The position numbers and the translations under genes are program-made. The notes under the pieces are model-generated. The model made no database searches. It saw only the letters and a list, made by a program, of their open reading frames with translations, and was not told the origin of the DNA. A DNA stretch of 64,000 bases from Debaryomyces hansenii CBS767 (taxonomy: Eukaryota; Ascomycota; Pichiomycetes; Serinales; Debaryomycetaceae), in NCBI RefSeq assembly GCF_000006445.2, contig NC_006049.2, forward strand, positions 496,001-560,000, in the 5' to 3' direction. This document shows, in pieces, positions 10,801 through 20,263 of this stretch; the first letter of the stretch is position 1, and each line of letters begins with the position of its first letter.

Positions 10801-12221
10801 AAAAGTACAAATTTTCAATTAGCTTATCAAATCAATCAAATGAGCTAATTAATTACCTTTCATTTTCATTTTGGGATTCAACGATCGAACCTTTGAATAA
10901 GAAGCTAAATTCTATTGGGGTTAATAATAACCAAAATATGTCAGCGTCTGATATTCATGAAATTGAATGGCTTCTCTTAAAATTCAAGCCGTTCAAAATA
11001 TTGAACAAGGATGAAATCAGTAGCTTTTATAAGACCATTGAGCCTCGTGGAGATATTAAGATCGATTATGAAATGACTGGAAAGCGAGGCATGAATGAAC
11101 TGAAAATAATTTTGGAGTACGCTAACAAGCAATCCAATGATGCATTAAAGAGCTTTGTAAAACACGTTCATGTGCCTCTATGTTTATCAGTTGTTCCGTC
11201 GTTTGACATGGTAGGCTTCGATCTTTTGCCACTTTTGTCTTCTTCCCTACAAGGTCTTGAAGATAGAGAGCTGATGGTTCAAGAGGGTGACATAGTTCAA
11301 AGAAATCTTGAAGCAGTACTAAAATTTATAACCGATGTATCAGAAAAGCGATCAGAAAAGGTTTCCGATTATTGTTTGCTTGTCATTGATTTAAGAAATT
11401 CTTGGAACGAGAAGCTTCAAAGTAATCTAACTTATCAAGTTAACTCGAAGGATAAGTTTAGTGTGAAAGAAGATATATCTTCGGGAAAAACTACGAGATT
11501 CCTTCTTCCTATCAAACGAATTTCAAGCAAAGAAGCAGACTTAACCAGGCTAATTCCATCGTTACGTAACAAACAATACATCAAGAATTATCTGATTAGT
11601 GAAGAAGAGGACATGGATATGAGAGAATTGTTTTGGTTAAGAGAAAGTATTCTAGAGAAACTTACAGGAACATGGGAAACTATTCCAAACAAAAGCACAA
11701 GGCGAAGATACGGCACGATTGAATTAAGAAGTCTTAAATTAACGCCAAAAATGGCCAATGTACTTATTTATTCTAAGATACAAATGCATCATCAACTCTT
11801 TAATGAAAATGAGCCAGACATTTCGATCAAAAGAAATGGTTCCCAGTTTCGTTTGCAGACTGAAGAATTTTACACGCTACGAACAACAATTTGCAATGAC
11901 ACGGATACGAGTATAACTGGTATGCTCAGACATTTGCCATATCCATTAGCATGGCCAGTCCCTCCGTCCAGTATTGTCAACAGCTTAACAACAAATTTTG
12001 CGAAGAATCAGATGACCATTGACAGACGAATCTTGATCAACGGGATACTCCAAACTAGCATAGGTGACGATTCCATGAGGCCCGGTGAGTCTAGACAACT
12101 TGATTTAAGCTTTGTCGTATTAGAAAAGGGCGAATATGAATGGGGCTCAGTTCTTGACATATTTAATAAAGAAGGGTTGAAGATTGTCGGACGCGAACCC
12201 ATTTACATCTCTGCATCTTAG
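7839..12221 (+). CDS. TRS120: TRAPPII complex subunit Trs120
   Basis: Trs120 is a large subunit of TRAPPII, the exchange-factor complex for Golgi Rab GTPases of the Ypt31/Rab11 type. The 1460-aa protein is longer than the 1289 aa of S. cerevisiae. The family N-terminus is clear: YINPSRVRTLVVPIN, then NEVRLLDVTPI. Later landmarks are the TNGWLMLLEGEKYKF stretch near residue 980, the REDLFW-like MRELFWLRESILEKLTGTW near 1265, and a beta-rich C-terminus (HLPYPLAWPVPP). Ser/Asn-rich low-complexity insertions (about residues 205-255, 345-390, 800-870) account for the extra length. It contains several CTG codons, unlike its highly expressed neighbours. No intron is needed. Confidence 0.9.
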   Translation: MVDRYRYINPSRVRTLVVPINGCTQADFARYLELVRSNANEVRLLDVTPIAQLQYFNPQTFPHGKVMFDYVSHAPEADSIFLHDFEPFRKTFIILGVGKYDEGVTSKEKQTEVLGSLKKWHPSSIVHNVIYFDTPGDVIDDLNPSSDHSTKEVFYHEGSLQHNITALETLMCEVTRNFLTALDSYASSYLNITLRSPVSISDSHNLTKTISKAQKRISSSSGSFKVSFSSTSSTNGATSASDLKSKSQQRHNGRRSKLLGSFYLLAGKYSDALEYFTDSIANLKKCDDYLWLGSALEGIGNSVVMLHFLGISYNLSSSTIISVLQISKSKFNAIASAVSATSVESSSPKRISTDSLSHNSTTNGHLSVPHQTNSPRNSSSSTINFNFATSNIPGSGPDLNSLPIPQLIKLISSKALQYYQLSTSDYENTVPDLVYVESLLRLIKFMICIYLGGNELNSTVMESIVKSIPISNKLSIYSSKDDKSWFLKRDILKEIDKVFSLQLVDMGLIDQCRIYCCLATMYSDLELFRKRAFILRILLVSLLPKLELAAKEKENKIDFDTQRNISIISFEGTSSNGSQVSSIRQIYESLFEIYKINEETESSLDSASHHAQSNWASLQLSLLKLCLKISETIKDYPFLMKLCTLLLTRYSHCLPVDDQCKLKEKIEWLSYMSHKNNSNIVAPYWDPFLVRKVKFISNRNKDELIPFAEYQKTSNNVGLVDGLPSRNISGPSGANQPFVFNPFNKANNTAINKDKLLIKDEIYQLKVSLQNPFSFEIELNDLSIVTDGTIAVQTLKSLVKSTSNNNAYQAPSHNLNSYNRSRPNSINNKMRSAPHITANQKRSQSALFNNNQGQQEISPSLNVFNGTNSTITIGPKSVEHLLVAFKPLESGELNIKGFEVSLSNCQPQFFHIIDKEIYKGLLKVKKFSNINENDHETGDNIIENLIENKVESRAITKILTLTVVPPQPNLSLTSILLTNGWLMLLEGEKYKFSISLSNQSNELINYLSFSFWDSTIEPLNKKLNSIGVNNNQNMSASDIHEIEWLLLKFKPFKILNKDEISSFYKTIEPRGDIKIDYEMTGKRGMNELKIILEYANKQSNDALKSFVKHVHVPLCLSVVPSFDMVGFDLLPLLSSSLQGLEDRELMVQEGDIVQRNLEAVLKFITDVSEKRSEKVSDYCLLVIDLRNSWNEKLQSNLTYQVNSKDKFSVKEDISSGKTTRFLLPIKRISSKEADLTRLIPSLRNKQYIKNYLISEEEDMDMRELFWLRESILEKLTGTWETIPNKSTRRRYGTIELRSLKLTPKMANVLIYSKIQMHHQLFNENEPDISIKRNGSQFRLQTEEFYTLRTTICNDTDTSITGMLRHLPYPLAWPVPPSSIVNSLTTNFAKNQMTIDRRILINGILQTSIGDDSMRPGESRQLDLSFVVLEKGEYEWGSVLDIFNKEGLKIVGREPIYISAS

Positions 12222-12309
12222 TCATATATATAAATTCATGAATATATTATTTATTGAATCATAAGAAGTAGTATGTACAAGAAAAGGTAACTAGGGTATT
12301 ATATTTTCA

Positions 12310-12627
12310 TTATCTTGGTCCTAATTTAAATGGCAATGGCTGAGCATTTTCTGATTCTAATTTTTCAATATATCTTTGTCTAATTAAGTCATTATATCTT
12401 TTCTCCTGAAAGTACTTGAACCAACTAGCTACACATTTATTTTGGAAATTATCTCTCAAGTCTCCGCAATTCTTCTTGACAGTATCCTCTTCTTTAGGAT
12501 CTAATGAATTATCAATCTTATTTTTTTCTAAGCAATCAAAAAACCCATCACGAGCTTCCCAACATTCCTTTCTCTTGGATTTGTTTGGGGGCTTTATGGG
12601 CGTTTCTTCCTTATTGAACAATCCCAT
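12310..12627 (-). CDS. COA6: Cytochrome c oxidase assembly factor, twin Cx9C/Cx10C type
   Basis: Coa6 is a small intermembrane-space protein that helps deliver copper to the CuA site of Cox2. The 105-aa protein has the defining helical hairpin: Cys22 and Cys32 (CX9C, CWEARDGFFDC) and Cys54 and Cys65 (CX10C, CGDLRDNFQNKC). There is no presequence, as expected for a Mia40 substrate. The WFKYFQEKR segment after the second cysteine pair is typical of the family. It is convergent with TRS120 and divergent from the asparaginase gene. Confidence 0.92.
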   Translation of the reverse strand: MGLFNKEETPIKPPNKSKRKECWEARDGFFDCLEKNKIDNSLDPKEEDTVKKNCGDLRDNFQNKCVASWFKYFQEKRYNDLIRQRYIEKLESENAQPLPFKLGPR

Positions 12628-12828
12628 ATTACAATTAATTACAATTAGGTATAGTTAAAGCTGTAAGGCATTTTGACTTCATCGAATTATGTCCCCATTC
12701 TCATTCCGGTCATATTTACGTGTAAAACCGGAATTGATTTTTATTGTACCTATTGCAAAAAAAATCGTATAAAAAGTTCGTCACTCCCACCATCTCTACT
12801 CCACTAAGGTATTAGATAGTAAACGAAC

Positions 12829-14019
12829 ATGACCAACCAGAAGCCGGCAGAGCCTTCAAATATTGAAGAGGATGCTAATTATCAAATTGATATTCAAGAA
12901 GACAAGGAACATCCTATCTTCAAGATTAAATACAGATCCAACTCCGTCATTAGCATCGGAGCACTTTCAGATGGATCGAGTTACGAGAACTTACCAACAG
13001 TCAAAGTGTTAGGTACAGGTGGTACTATTGCATCTAAAGGTACATCATCACACCAAACCGCGGGCTACGAAGTGGACTTGACTATTGAGGATCTTATTAA
13101 GAGTATACCAGACTTATCAACCACCTGTAATTTACAATATGAACAGGTCTTAAACCTTGACTCGAAAGATATTGGAACACATGAATTATTAATGTTATAC
13201 CAAAAAATTCAAGAAGATTTACCTAAATATGATGGTATAGTTATTACGCACGGTACTGATACCATGGAAGAAACATCATTTTTCTTGCAATCAACATTAC
13301 GTACAAGCAAGCCGATCGTGATGTGCGGATCTATGCGTCCATCTACTGCCATTTCTTCAGATGGTCCTATGAACTTATACCAAGCAATCGTTATTGCGGC
13401 TCATAAAGATTCGAGAGGTAGGGGAGTCTTGGTTGCACTTAATGATAGAATCGGAGCAGGTTTCTATATCACCAAATCTAACGCTAATTCATTAGATACC
13501 TTCAAATCAATAGGTCAAGGCTATGTGGGAAGCTTCGTGAATAATGAAGTCCATTATTTTTTCCCTGCCGCAAGGCCTCTAGGCATAACCTATTTTAAGT
13601 TATCAAATCCTTCTGCGTTGGCTGATTTACCAGAGGTTCCAATTATTTTCGCTCATCAAGGTTTGAATAACAAAATCATCGAGGTGACAATTAAAGAATT
13701 AGGTGCAAAAGGTTTGGTATTTGCTACTATGGGTGCTGGGTCAATGTCCAAAGGTACTAATGAGTTTGCTTGTAAATTTTCAAAAGAACATAATAATATA
13801 CCAATCATCTATTCTAAGAGATCTATGGATGGAATGGTTCCAGTGGGATCATTACCAAAAATTTCCAACGACAAAGGAGAAACAATTGAATACAAAAATG
13901 CCATTGCCAGTGGATACTTAAACCCTCAAAAGTCAAGGATTTTATTACAATTATGTCTCAGCGATGGAATGGAAATTAACGAAATTAAGAGAGTGTTTAA
14001 GGGAGTTTACGGGGGTTAG
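12829..14019 (+). CDS. ASP1: L-asparaginase, type II fold, cytosolic form
   Basis: The enzyme hydrolyses asparagine to aspartate and ammonia. The 396-aa protein has an acidic N-terminal extension of about 55 residues without a signal peptide, so it resembles cytosolic S. cerevisiae Asp1 rather than secreted Asp3. The nucleophile motif LGTGGTIASKG places Thr66 in the active site. The second threonine motif is ITHGTDTMEET. SMRPSTAISSDGPMNLYQA and the C-terminal VYSKRSMDGMVP-like and FKGVYGG ends are also conserved. It is divergent from COA6, and its 3' end converges with the acyl-CoA synthetase gene. Confidence 0.94.
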   Translation: MTNQKPAEPSNIEEDANYQIDIQEDKEHPIFKIKYRSNSVISIGALSDGSSYENLPTVKVLGTGGTIASKGTSSHQTAGYEVDLTIEDLIKSIPDLSTTCNLQYEQVLNLDSKDIGTHELLMLYQKIQEDLPKYDGIVITHGTDTMEETSFFLQSTLRTSKPIVMCGSMRPSTAISSDGPMNLYQAIVIAAHKDSRGRGVLVALNDRIGAGFYITKSNANSLDTFKSIGQGYVGSFVNNEVHYFFPAARPLGITYFKLSNPSALADLPEVPIIFAHQGLNNKIIEVTIKELGAKGLVFATMGAGSMSKGTNEFACKFSKEHNNIPIIYSKRSMDGMVPVGSLPKISNDKGETIEYKNAIASGYLNPQKSRILLQLCLSDGMEINEIKRVFKGVYGG

Positions 14020-14206
14020 ATGACGTAGAATCGGTACAGCCAATTGTACGTCACAAATCTCTCGCGTGCAAGTTTAAAGTAGAGCAGTTCATACATTAAG
14101 ATAATAATCATTATTACGAATTAATATAAAATCACAATAAATAAACAAAATAAAGGAATGACCCAAATTAAAATTGACTCGAGTATACATTATCAAAATG
14201 CCACGA

Positions 14207-16303
14207 CTAAGAGTTTTTGTAAGCTTCGTCAACCTTATCTTGACAAGAAGCCAAAATTTTCTTTCTTTGTAACTTTTGAGCCGAAGTGACGAAACCATTT
14301 TGTGGGGTCCATTCATCATCCAATAAAACTACCGTTTGAATTAATTCAATACCCTTTAAACCTTGACTCTTACCAGTTTGAACCAAATGCTTAGTGACAG
14401 CGTTGATAACCTTCTTTTCGTCACACAAATGAGCCAATTCCTTAGAATCTAAGTCCAGTTGTGAATAGATTTTCTCATCCGCCAAGAATGATTTAAGATT
14501 AGCTTCGTTTGGAAGAACAATTGCAATTGGTTTAACCTTTGATTGGTCTGCATATGCACACAAGTTTAAAACAACTGGATTTGATCTGTAAACTGACTCT
14601 AACTTTTCTAATGCAATATACTCACCGTTTAAAGTCTTCACCAAGTTCTTCTTACGGTCAATGATTCTTAACGCACCATTTGGCGCCCATTCACCAATAT
14701 CACCTGTTTTAAACCAGCCATCAGGAGTGAATGAATCAACGGTTTCTTTTTCATTCTTGTAGTATTCCTTAGTAACACATGGACCAGTAACTAAAATTTC
14801 ACCCTGGTTATTCTTTGCAAAGTAACCGGCATCAGGGACGTCAATCAATTTCGCAGTGATTGCCCCGGTCAATGTACCTACACTGCCATATTCAAAACGT
14901 TTATGTTCAACAATGGTCGTATTGGCACAAGTTTCAGTTAACCCGTAACCAAGCAACATTGGAGCGATCAAGTTAGAAACAAAAACTTGAGCATCCTTTG
15001 AAATCGGTGAGCCCCCATTAAGTACATATCTTAATTCACCACCAGTAGCAGCCTTAACCTTCTTAAAGATGACGTCAAATATACCAGCTCCTGGGATATG
15101 GTAAGCCTTAAATGCTGCCTTGGCATGGTATGCACTCCAGAAGATCTTTTGGACAAAAATACTTTCTTTTCTAATTTTGGCTAACACACCCTTTCTAACC
15201 GATTCCCATACAGCAGCAACACCAACCATAATATGTGGTTTGAATTCTACTAAATCTGATTGACAATTCCTACACGACGTGTCAGTCAAAGTCTTAACAT
15301 TAGCATACCCTAAGCATCCACCCCACCAAAATGCTGCCAATTCGAAGGTCAATTCGAAAATATGTGCCAATGGCAAGAATGCTATAATACGATCATTGTT
15401 GCTGACAAGCGATCTATCGGCATTTGTCGATACACCAGCAATACCAGCAAGAATATTACCTTGGGAAAGAACAACCCCCTTTGGTGGCCCAGTAGACCCA
15501 GAGGTGTACATAATACAGGACAAGTCCTCAGGAGCAGGGCTTTTGAGTTCGATGTCCTTGTTAGCCTTACCCAATTTAACACATTCGTTAAACGAAATAA
15601 ACTCGATGTCAGGTCTGTTCTTCAAAATCTTTTCCTTCGCGTCAATGGCATCACTGTAGTATTTACCACCCATTCTCTTATCATTAGGGTCGATATCATC
15701 AAAGTGGATGATGAATTTAACGTCCTTGGCTTCTTTCAATGGTCTAATCAACAGCGGCAACAAAGTGTTATCAGTGAAAATGGCCCTCAGTTCAGTTTGT
15801 AATAATGAGTGTACCAATCCACTTTCACCCAATGTGTCGTAGGCTGTAACGGTAGGGATACCCTGGAATTGCGCTGCCAAAAACGTCTGCATCCATTTTT
15901 GCGATGTTTGGGCATAAATGTGCAACTTGTCAACTTGTTCTGGCTTCAATCCCAACTTCACGAGACCCCTACTATAATCCTTTACCAATTCTAACAAGTC
16001 CGGGTAGTGAATGTAACTGTACTTGGCGTACTCGTAGTATACCCAATCCTTGTTCACCTGGGTGTCCTTGCCATCAACCTTCTTGGTCACCTTCTTGGTC
16101 TCAACGTGCGTGTCAATGAACTCTCTCCATCCCATGGCATTTCTCTTACCTTGTCTCTTAACACATTCCTCAAAAAAATCTACCAATGTAGTTGCCTTCG
16201 AATCGGTTGGTCTTTCCAACGCTTGTGCCTTTTGGGATGATTTTCTTCTTGGGGCCGTTTCTCCGGCCTTAGCTTCGCCGACTGGAACTGTAAGCGCTAC
16301 CAT
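14207..16303 (-). CDS. FAA4: Long-chain fatty acyl-CoA synthetase
   Basis: The enzyme activates long-chain fatty acids with ATP and CoA for lipid synthesis, import and protein acylation. The 698-aa protein has the AMP-binding signature YTSGSTGPPKGV (about residue 270), YGLTETCAN (about 455) and the fatty-acid synthetase signature DGWFKTGDIGEWAPNGALRIIDRKKN (split here by its key residues: the GWFKTGD and RIIDRKKNLVK parts, about 550-575). The C-terminal NGFVTSAQKLQRKKI is the Faa1/Faa4 ending. There is no peroxisomal PTS1 (ends KNS). A CTG codon at 14456-14458 lies in a variable segment. The upstream gap is unusually long (1.8 kb). FAA4 is preferred to FAA1 by the Candida naming, but the two cannot be fully separated. 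Confidence 0.92.
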   Translation of the reverse strand: MVALTVPVGEAKAGETAPRRKSSQKAQALERPTDSKATTLVDFFEECVKRQGKRNAMGWREFIDTHVETKKVTKKVDGKDTQVNKDWVYYEYAKYSYIHYPDLLELVKDYSRGLVKLGLKPEQVDKLHIYAQTSQKWMQTFLAAQFQGIPTVTAYDTLGESGLVHSLLQTELRAIFTDNTLLPLLIRPLKEAKDVKFIIHFDDIDPNDKRMGGKYYSDAIDAKEKILKNRPDIEFISFNECVKLGKANKDIELKSPAPEDLSCIMYTSGSTGPPKGVVLSQGNILAGIAGVSTNADRSLVSNNDRIIAFLPLAHIFELTFELAAFWWGGCLGYANVKTLTDTSCRNCQSDLVEFKPHIMVGVAAVWESVRKGVLAKIRKESIFVQKIFWSAYHAKAAFKAYHIPGAGIFDVIFKKVKAATGGELRYVLNGGSPISKDAQVFVSNLIAPMLLGYGLTETCANTTIVEHKRFEYGSVGTLTGAITAKLIDVPDAGYFAKNNQGEILVTGPCVTKEYYKNEKETVDSFTPDGWFKTGDIGEWAPNGALRIIDRKKNLVKTLNGEYIALEKLESVYRSNPVVLNLCAYADQSKVKPIAIVLPNEANLKSFLADEKIYSQLDLDSKELAHLCDEKKVINAVTKHLVQTGKSQGLKGIELIQTVVLLDDEWTPQNGFVTSAQKLQRKKILASCQDKVDEAYKNS

Positions 16304-16569
16304 ACTATCTAATGTATATCTTATGTTTATTCTCGAAGTAATAAAGCCGATAAAACTAATTCAATTAGAGAGCAAAAGGATTATTATATGAACAAAATCC
16401 CCAATTCCTTCTCGCTATTCGTGTCATAACAATTTTAATTTATATGCGAAAAGAGGGGTTTGACCGCTATGAGTAAAATCTTTTATGTGTGAAACAGACA
16501 TTAACATGAAACTATAGGTATAGCATATTGTGTCACACGCAAATTATTGCTACCACAAACACCTTCAAG
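16304..16569. promoter_or_regulatory. Proximal promoter of the FAA4-type gene
   Basis: This is AT-rich DNA of ordinary composition directly upstream of the acyl-CoA synthetase start. I see no coding signal or strong motif in it. Confidence 0.4.
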
Positions 16570-16980
16570 TTAGTGTCCATTAGTCCTTGAACCTCAACTT
16601 CCTTGTACCTACCCTCGGTAAAAAGTCGGGGTCTGTTTTGCAGACTAAACAGGTGTAAGCCGTTCTCTACCGAACAATACGGAAGTTCCAGGGTGCAAGG
16701 CCGCCGGATGTGACAGTGATAGCAGAGCCAACCACCACAACATGAGGTGGAAGTGTTGGGAACAGGTTTGGACCCAACAAAAGCGCGTGGGTGTATTTCA
16801 AGGTGTATGGATGTTTGAGAGTACAAGTGAGTGGATGGTTTTTTTGTCCTCCACCCGCCAACCACTCAAACCCCACTGGGCAGGTTGGGGGACATACCAG
16901 TGGTCGGCAAGTGTTGGTGAGAGGTTGCAGGTTGCAGCTTACAGGGTTGTACTGACAAACCGGTTGTATATTTGTGGCTA
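16570..16980. other. GC-rich non-coding island with Rap1-like site
   Basis: About 400 bp reach roughly 50% GC in an intergenic region that is otherwise near 35%. The island has short hairpins, such as TGTTGGG (16754-16760) with CCCAACA (16773-16779), and a GGTTGCA doublet near 16930. GGTGTATGGATGTTTGAG (16802-16819) matches the yeast Rap1 consensus (reverse complement ACATCCATACACC) and looks like one telomeric repeat unit. The short open frames on both strands show no recognisable protein. It could be a distal control region or a structured RNA gene; I could not match any known RNA. Confidence 0.45.
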
Positions 16981-17123
16981 GTTCGTATATAAAATATTAA
17001 CGGTTGCCCGAGAGCGTGCAATATTCAATGTATATTCGATGTAGGCAATTCTGGTAATAGCTGTGAAAAAATGCGATATAGTAGACCTGGAAATGAAGTT
17101 TTACACAACGCCTACTGGCCGAT

Positions 17124-17990
17124 GATATGAAGATTCTCTAAGTAGTGATATCCCGAGAGAGCACAATGATAGGCGGATAGTGAGGAAGTGATAAGAGTAT
17201 GATAGCAGAAATCATTCGGAGATGCCCTAAAAGGTTGTGTTTGGGCAAGATAACGAAACGTCTCCAGGATTGGTCAATTGTTTGGCCATAAACTGGTAAA
17301 AAAGATGTTGCAGCAGGACATTGATTAGACAATCAAGTTATCAATGGACTTGTCAGATCTACAGACGGCATGAATAGTTCCATATATTGCGCCACACAAT
17401 GTGCGATGGAAACATTTCGCGACAAGATAAGATTGCAGCCTCGCAGATAACAGAATTATAATAATCCAATGCCTTGATGGATTCATTGTGGAGTCTCTGT
17501 GGAGTATTAGAATTGATTGATAAGAAATAGATTACTCACCCAAGTGGGGTTAGTTTTGGATTATGACCAACCACAAGGTTGTAATGACCTGCGATTCATT
17601 CATAAGATAGCAAATAGAACAATCGTAATATAAATGACATGTGGGGTGATACTTTCTACTACTCCAGATAAGATTTCTGATGCCAACACCATGGCCACAA
17701 TGATTTGTCAAAGATAACTAAAGTGTCACTGATAACAATACAATACCCCATAAAAGAGAAACAGAAGCCAAATCAGGCAATAAGTAAGCATTAGATAACA
17801 AAAATATACTAAGTGATAGAATAGAGTATTTGATAAAGGACAAGATGTTAGGTGATGATAAGAAATAGTATAACCAATGATGGTAACTAATAAAAAAGCA
17901 GATGACGATAGCACATATACCTGATACTGATAATAAAATCTGATAGTGACAATAGAATGCTTTATAATGATAAGGATACTTGATAAGATA
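17124..17990 (+). repeat. Strand-biased cluster of GATA motifs
   Basis: I count about 27 GATA tetramers on the plus strand in under 900 bp, many as TGATAR or AGATAA, and only a few on the minus strand. From base composition about five or six would be expected. The densest part is 17700-17990. It lies between the INO1 stop and the FAA4-type promoter. It may be a site array for GATA factors or a decayed short tandem repeat. Confidence 0.6.
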
Positions 17991-18122
17991 TCAAATTCAA
18001 GTTACATGCCTATACCGAGAGTCGTAATCCTGATATACTGCGTAGAGTACAATATTTCGCCTTCCCAAGGGCATACAAATCATTCAAACTATTAATATTT
18101 TTTCAAATTATACACTTACACT

Positions 18123-19685
18123 CTATAATAACCTTTCTTCGAATCTCAATTCGTTGTTAATTGGTAACCCTACTAACAAACGCAATAAGTTCTCAACAGC
18201 TAATCTTTGCTTGTTTAAACCATTAATAGCTTTGAAACCTGGCTTGGCCAATGGTGCTTTTAACCAGTAACTTAATAAGGTCAACACAGCGTAGAAGTCT
18301 TCGTAGTTTGACTCGTCAGCCTTCTTGTAGCTAACTCTGGATAAGAATTCAGTCATAACTACCAAGTCAATGATCAAAGGAGTGGCTAATAACGAGTCTT
18401 CACAAACATTGTGGATAGAAATCTTGTTGTGTCCTCCCAACATTAATTCTGAGTAGTATTCATCCATGGCAACCTTGGAATCACCAACAGCTGGAAGGTA
18501 CTTGATGACAATACAATGGTCAATCTTGTCACCCTTTTCCTTATTATACAAGATTTGGTTAGATTCAATAATATCATCAACAACTGATGCCTTGGAAATT
18601 TCCTTTGATCTGAATTGCTTTGGAGACGACAAGTTGTATCCATCATTGTTACCTAAATGATTGTATGATGCAATCGAGATTGGTCTAATACCGGCATCAA
18701 CCAAGTATTGTGCCAATACTGACTTAACCTTGGTTTGACCACTCTTGAAATCATCACCACCAATGAAACTGTTATATTTTTCAGCTAATTCAATAGCCCC
18801 TGGAACAAAGGTGTTTTGAGGAGAACCATTGATGTATGGAACGTTGTCCAAAATACAAGCAACAGCAAAAATAGTGGATGGAGAAACTTCAGCTTCATTA
18901 TCTTTGATGGCTTTAAGCAAATTGTCTGCAGTATCATTGACACCTGGTACCACATCTGCAAATCTTTCAGTGTTAGCGGTCCAAAGAACAATAACCTTGT
19001 CTAATCCATTCTTTTCCTTGAAATCTTTGATATCGTTTCTGACTTTTTCGACATCCTTCCATTTGTTGTTAGTGTCAACCTTACCGTTAGAATCAACATT
19101 AGAGACGTTATCGGCTCTATCTTCTTGGTTCAAAGCAATGAAATCTGGATAGTAGATAGATGGCAAAGGTGTGGTTTTTTCCATGTATGGTGATAATTGT
19201 TTTTGTAATGTAACATCTAACACCTGAGCTCTATTCATGGCATCACTCAAGTTAAGCTTACTGATATCCCAACCGCCGACAACAAAGTCATTTGGACTAA
19301 CCATTGGTAAGACGGAATTAAATGGAGCATATATGTCGTTACCTTCCTTGCCTACACCTAATTTAAGAGTGGACGATTGGGTAACAGAACCATAGTAATT
19401 TGGCTTAATAACACCTTCCTTGGTTTCAAAGGAAATGTTGTGTTTGTTAGCCAAAACAGAACCGACCAAGGTAGTACCGTTGTTACCACCTAAACCAACC
19501 AACATTAACCCGGTCTTTGGTGTTTTCAAGTCAACTTTAAATTCATAGTCAACTGCAGTTGGTGTGACATTAAATGCACCTGCTTCAGTAGTTTCGACTG
19601 TTGAATTTTCGTATGTGAACTTGGTATACAATGTATCGTCCTTCTTAGTAGCCTTATTAGAATTGAATTTAATATTATTCGACAT
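18123..19685 (-). CDS. INO1: Inositol-3-phosphate synthase
   Basis: Ino1 converts glucose 6-phosphate to myo-inositol 3-phosphate with bound NAD, the committed step of inositol and phosphatidylinositol synthesis. I start at the internal ATG at 19685 ([11 protein letters not shown], 520 aa). The open frame extends 22 codons further, but that extension lacks any family similarity. Landmarks are the dinucleotide loop [72 protein letters not shown] and the C-terminus [10 protein letters not shown]; the match to S. cerevisiae Ino1 covers the whole length. E-box elements and a repeated TTCGGCGAA motif lie upstream in an unusually long promoter. Confidence 0.97.
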   Translation of the reverse strand: MSNNIKFNSNKATKKDDTLYTKFTYENSTVETTEAGAFNVTPTAVDYEFKVDLKTPKTGLMLVGLGGNNGTTLVGSVLANKHNISFETKEGVIKPNYYGSVTQSSTLKLGVGKEGNDIYAPFNSVLPMVSPNDFVVGGWDISKLNLSDAMNRAQVLDVTLQKQLSPYMEKTTPLPSIYYPDFIALNQEDRADNVSNVDSNGKVDTNNKWKDVEKVRNDIKDFKEKNGLDKVIVLWTANTERFADVVPGVNDTADNLLKAIKDNEAEVSPSTIFAVACILDNVPYINGSPQNTFVPGAIELAEKYNSFIGGDDFKSGQTKVKSVLAQYLVDAGIRPISIASYNHLGNNDGYNLSSPKQFRSKEISKASVVDDIIESNQILYNKEKGDKIDHCIVIKYLPAVGDSKVAMDEYYSELMLGGHNKISIHNVCEDSLLATPLIIDLVVMTEFLSRVSYKKADESNYEDFYAVLTLLSYWLKAPLAKPGFKAINGLNKQRLAVENLLRLLVGLPINNELRFEERLL

Positions 19686-19856
19686 TTTGATTCGGTTTAA
19701 TTGATTTTGAAATTGTTTTCTATAATAAAAGGCTCCAAAAACATACTGCAACGAGGGAGAATGGACCTCTATTTATAGTTTGTCCAATTTGCTTTTACAA
19801 CATCTGGATTTATGTTACACCCCCTGTGAAACTTTAGAATCGTATATTACGTAACT

Positions 19857-20263
19857 TTTCGCCGAAATTTGGTATGGGTTTAACTCTTTTGTTAGTAAAA
19901 TCATAATAAAATTACATTGTTACGATAGTTAATTCCACATGCGGAAAGTCGCAGAATTATTTCCACCGAGATTTCGGCGAAATAAACTTTACCTCCTACT
20001 TTAACACCCACGTGAATTATTAACTTCAGGCTTCAATAATGGATGTAAATTCACTCATTTAGAGTCCTTGTAACATATTAGGCTTGACCAACACACCTCC
20101 AACTCAATGTAATGTTAATTAAAATGTTAATTTGTTATTATTACGTATAGACATTTGCTACGTGGAGGGTAATACTTATGTATTAGCCGGTACGTGTAAC
20201 TTAGTACTTGAATTGCTTCGTAATCATTTCTTGCGTATAACGTAAAATATGCAGTTCGGCGAA
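19857..20263. promoter_or_regulatory. INO1: Three TTCGGCGAA elements upstream of INO1
   Basis: TTTCGCCGAAAT (19857-19868) and its exact reverse complement ATTTCGGCGAAA (19971-19982) form a 12-bp inverted repeat. A third core, TTCGGCGAA, is at 20255-20263. The core is itself nearly palindromic. It resembles no yeast site that I can name with certainty; CGCCGA overlaps part of the URS1/Ume6 core. Confidence 0.55.
19932..20018. promoter_or_regulatory. INO1: E-boxes upstream of INO1 (UAS-INO-like)
   Basis: On the minus strand CATGTGGAAT (19941-19932) matches the Ino2/Ino4 element CATGTGAAAT at nine of ten positions, about 250 bp before the INO1 start. A second E-box, CACGTGAATT, is at 20009-20018. 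Ino2/Ino4 or Cbf1 binding is plausible but inferred; in Candida these factors are partly rewired. Confidence 0.45.

Noticed and set aside
16600..16960. GC-rich island as RNase P, MRP or SRP RNA
   Set aside because: GGAAGTTCC and nearby words faintly recall conserved regions, but the order and spacing of the conserved elements do not fit.
19686..19751. 22-codon N-terminal extension of INO1
   Set aside because: The extension has no similarity to Ino1 proteins, and the internal ATG gives the usual start.
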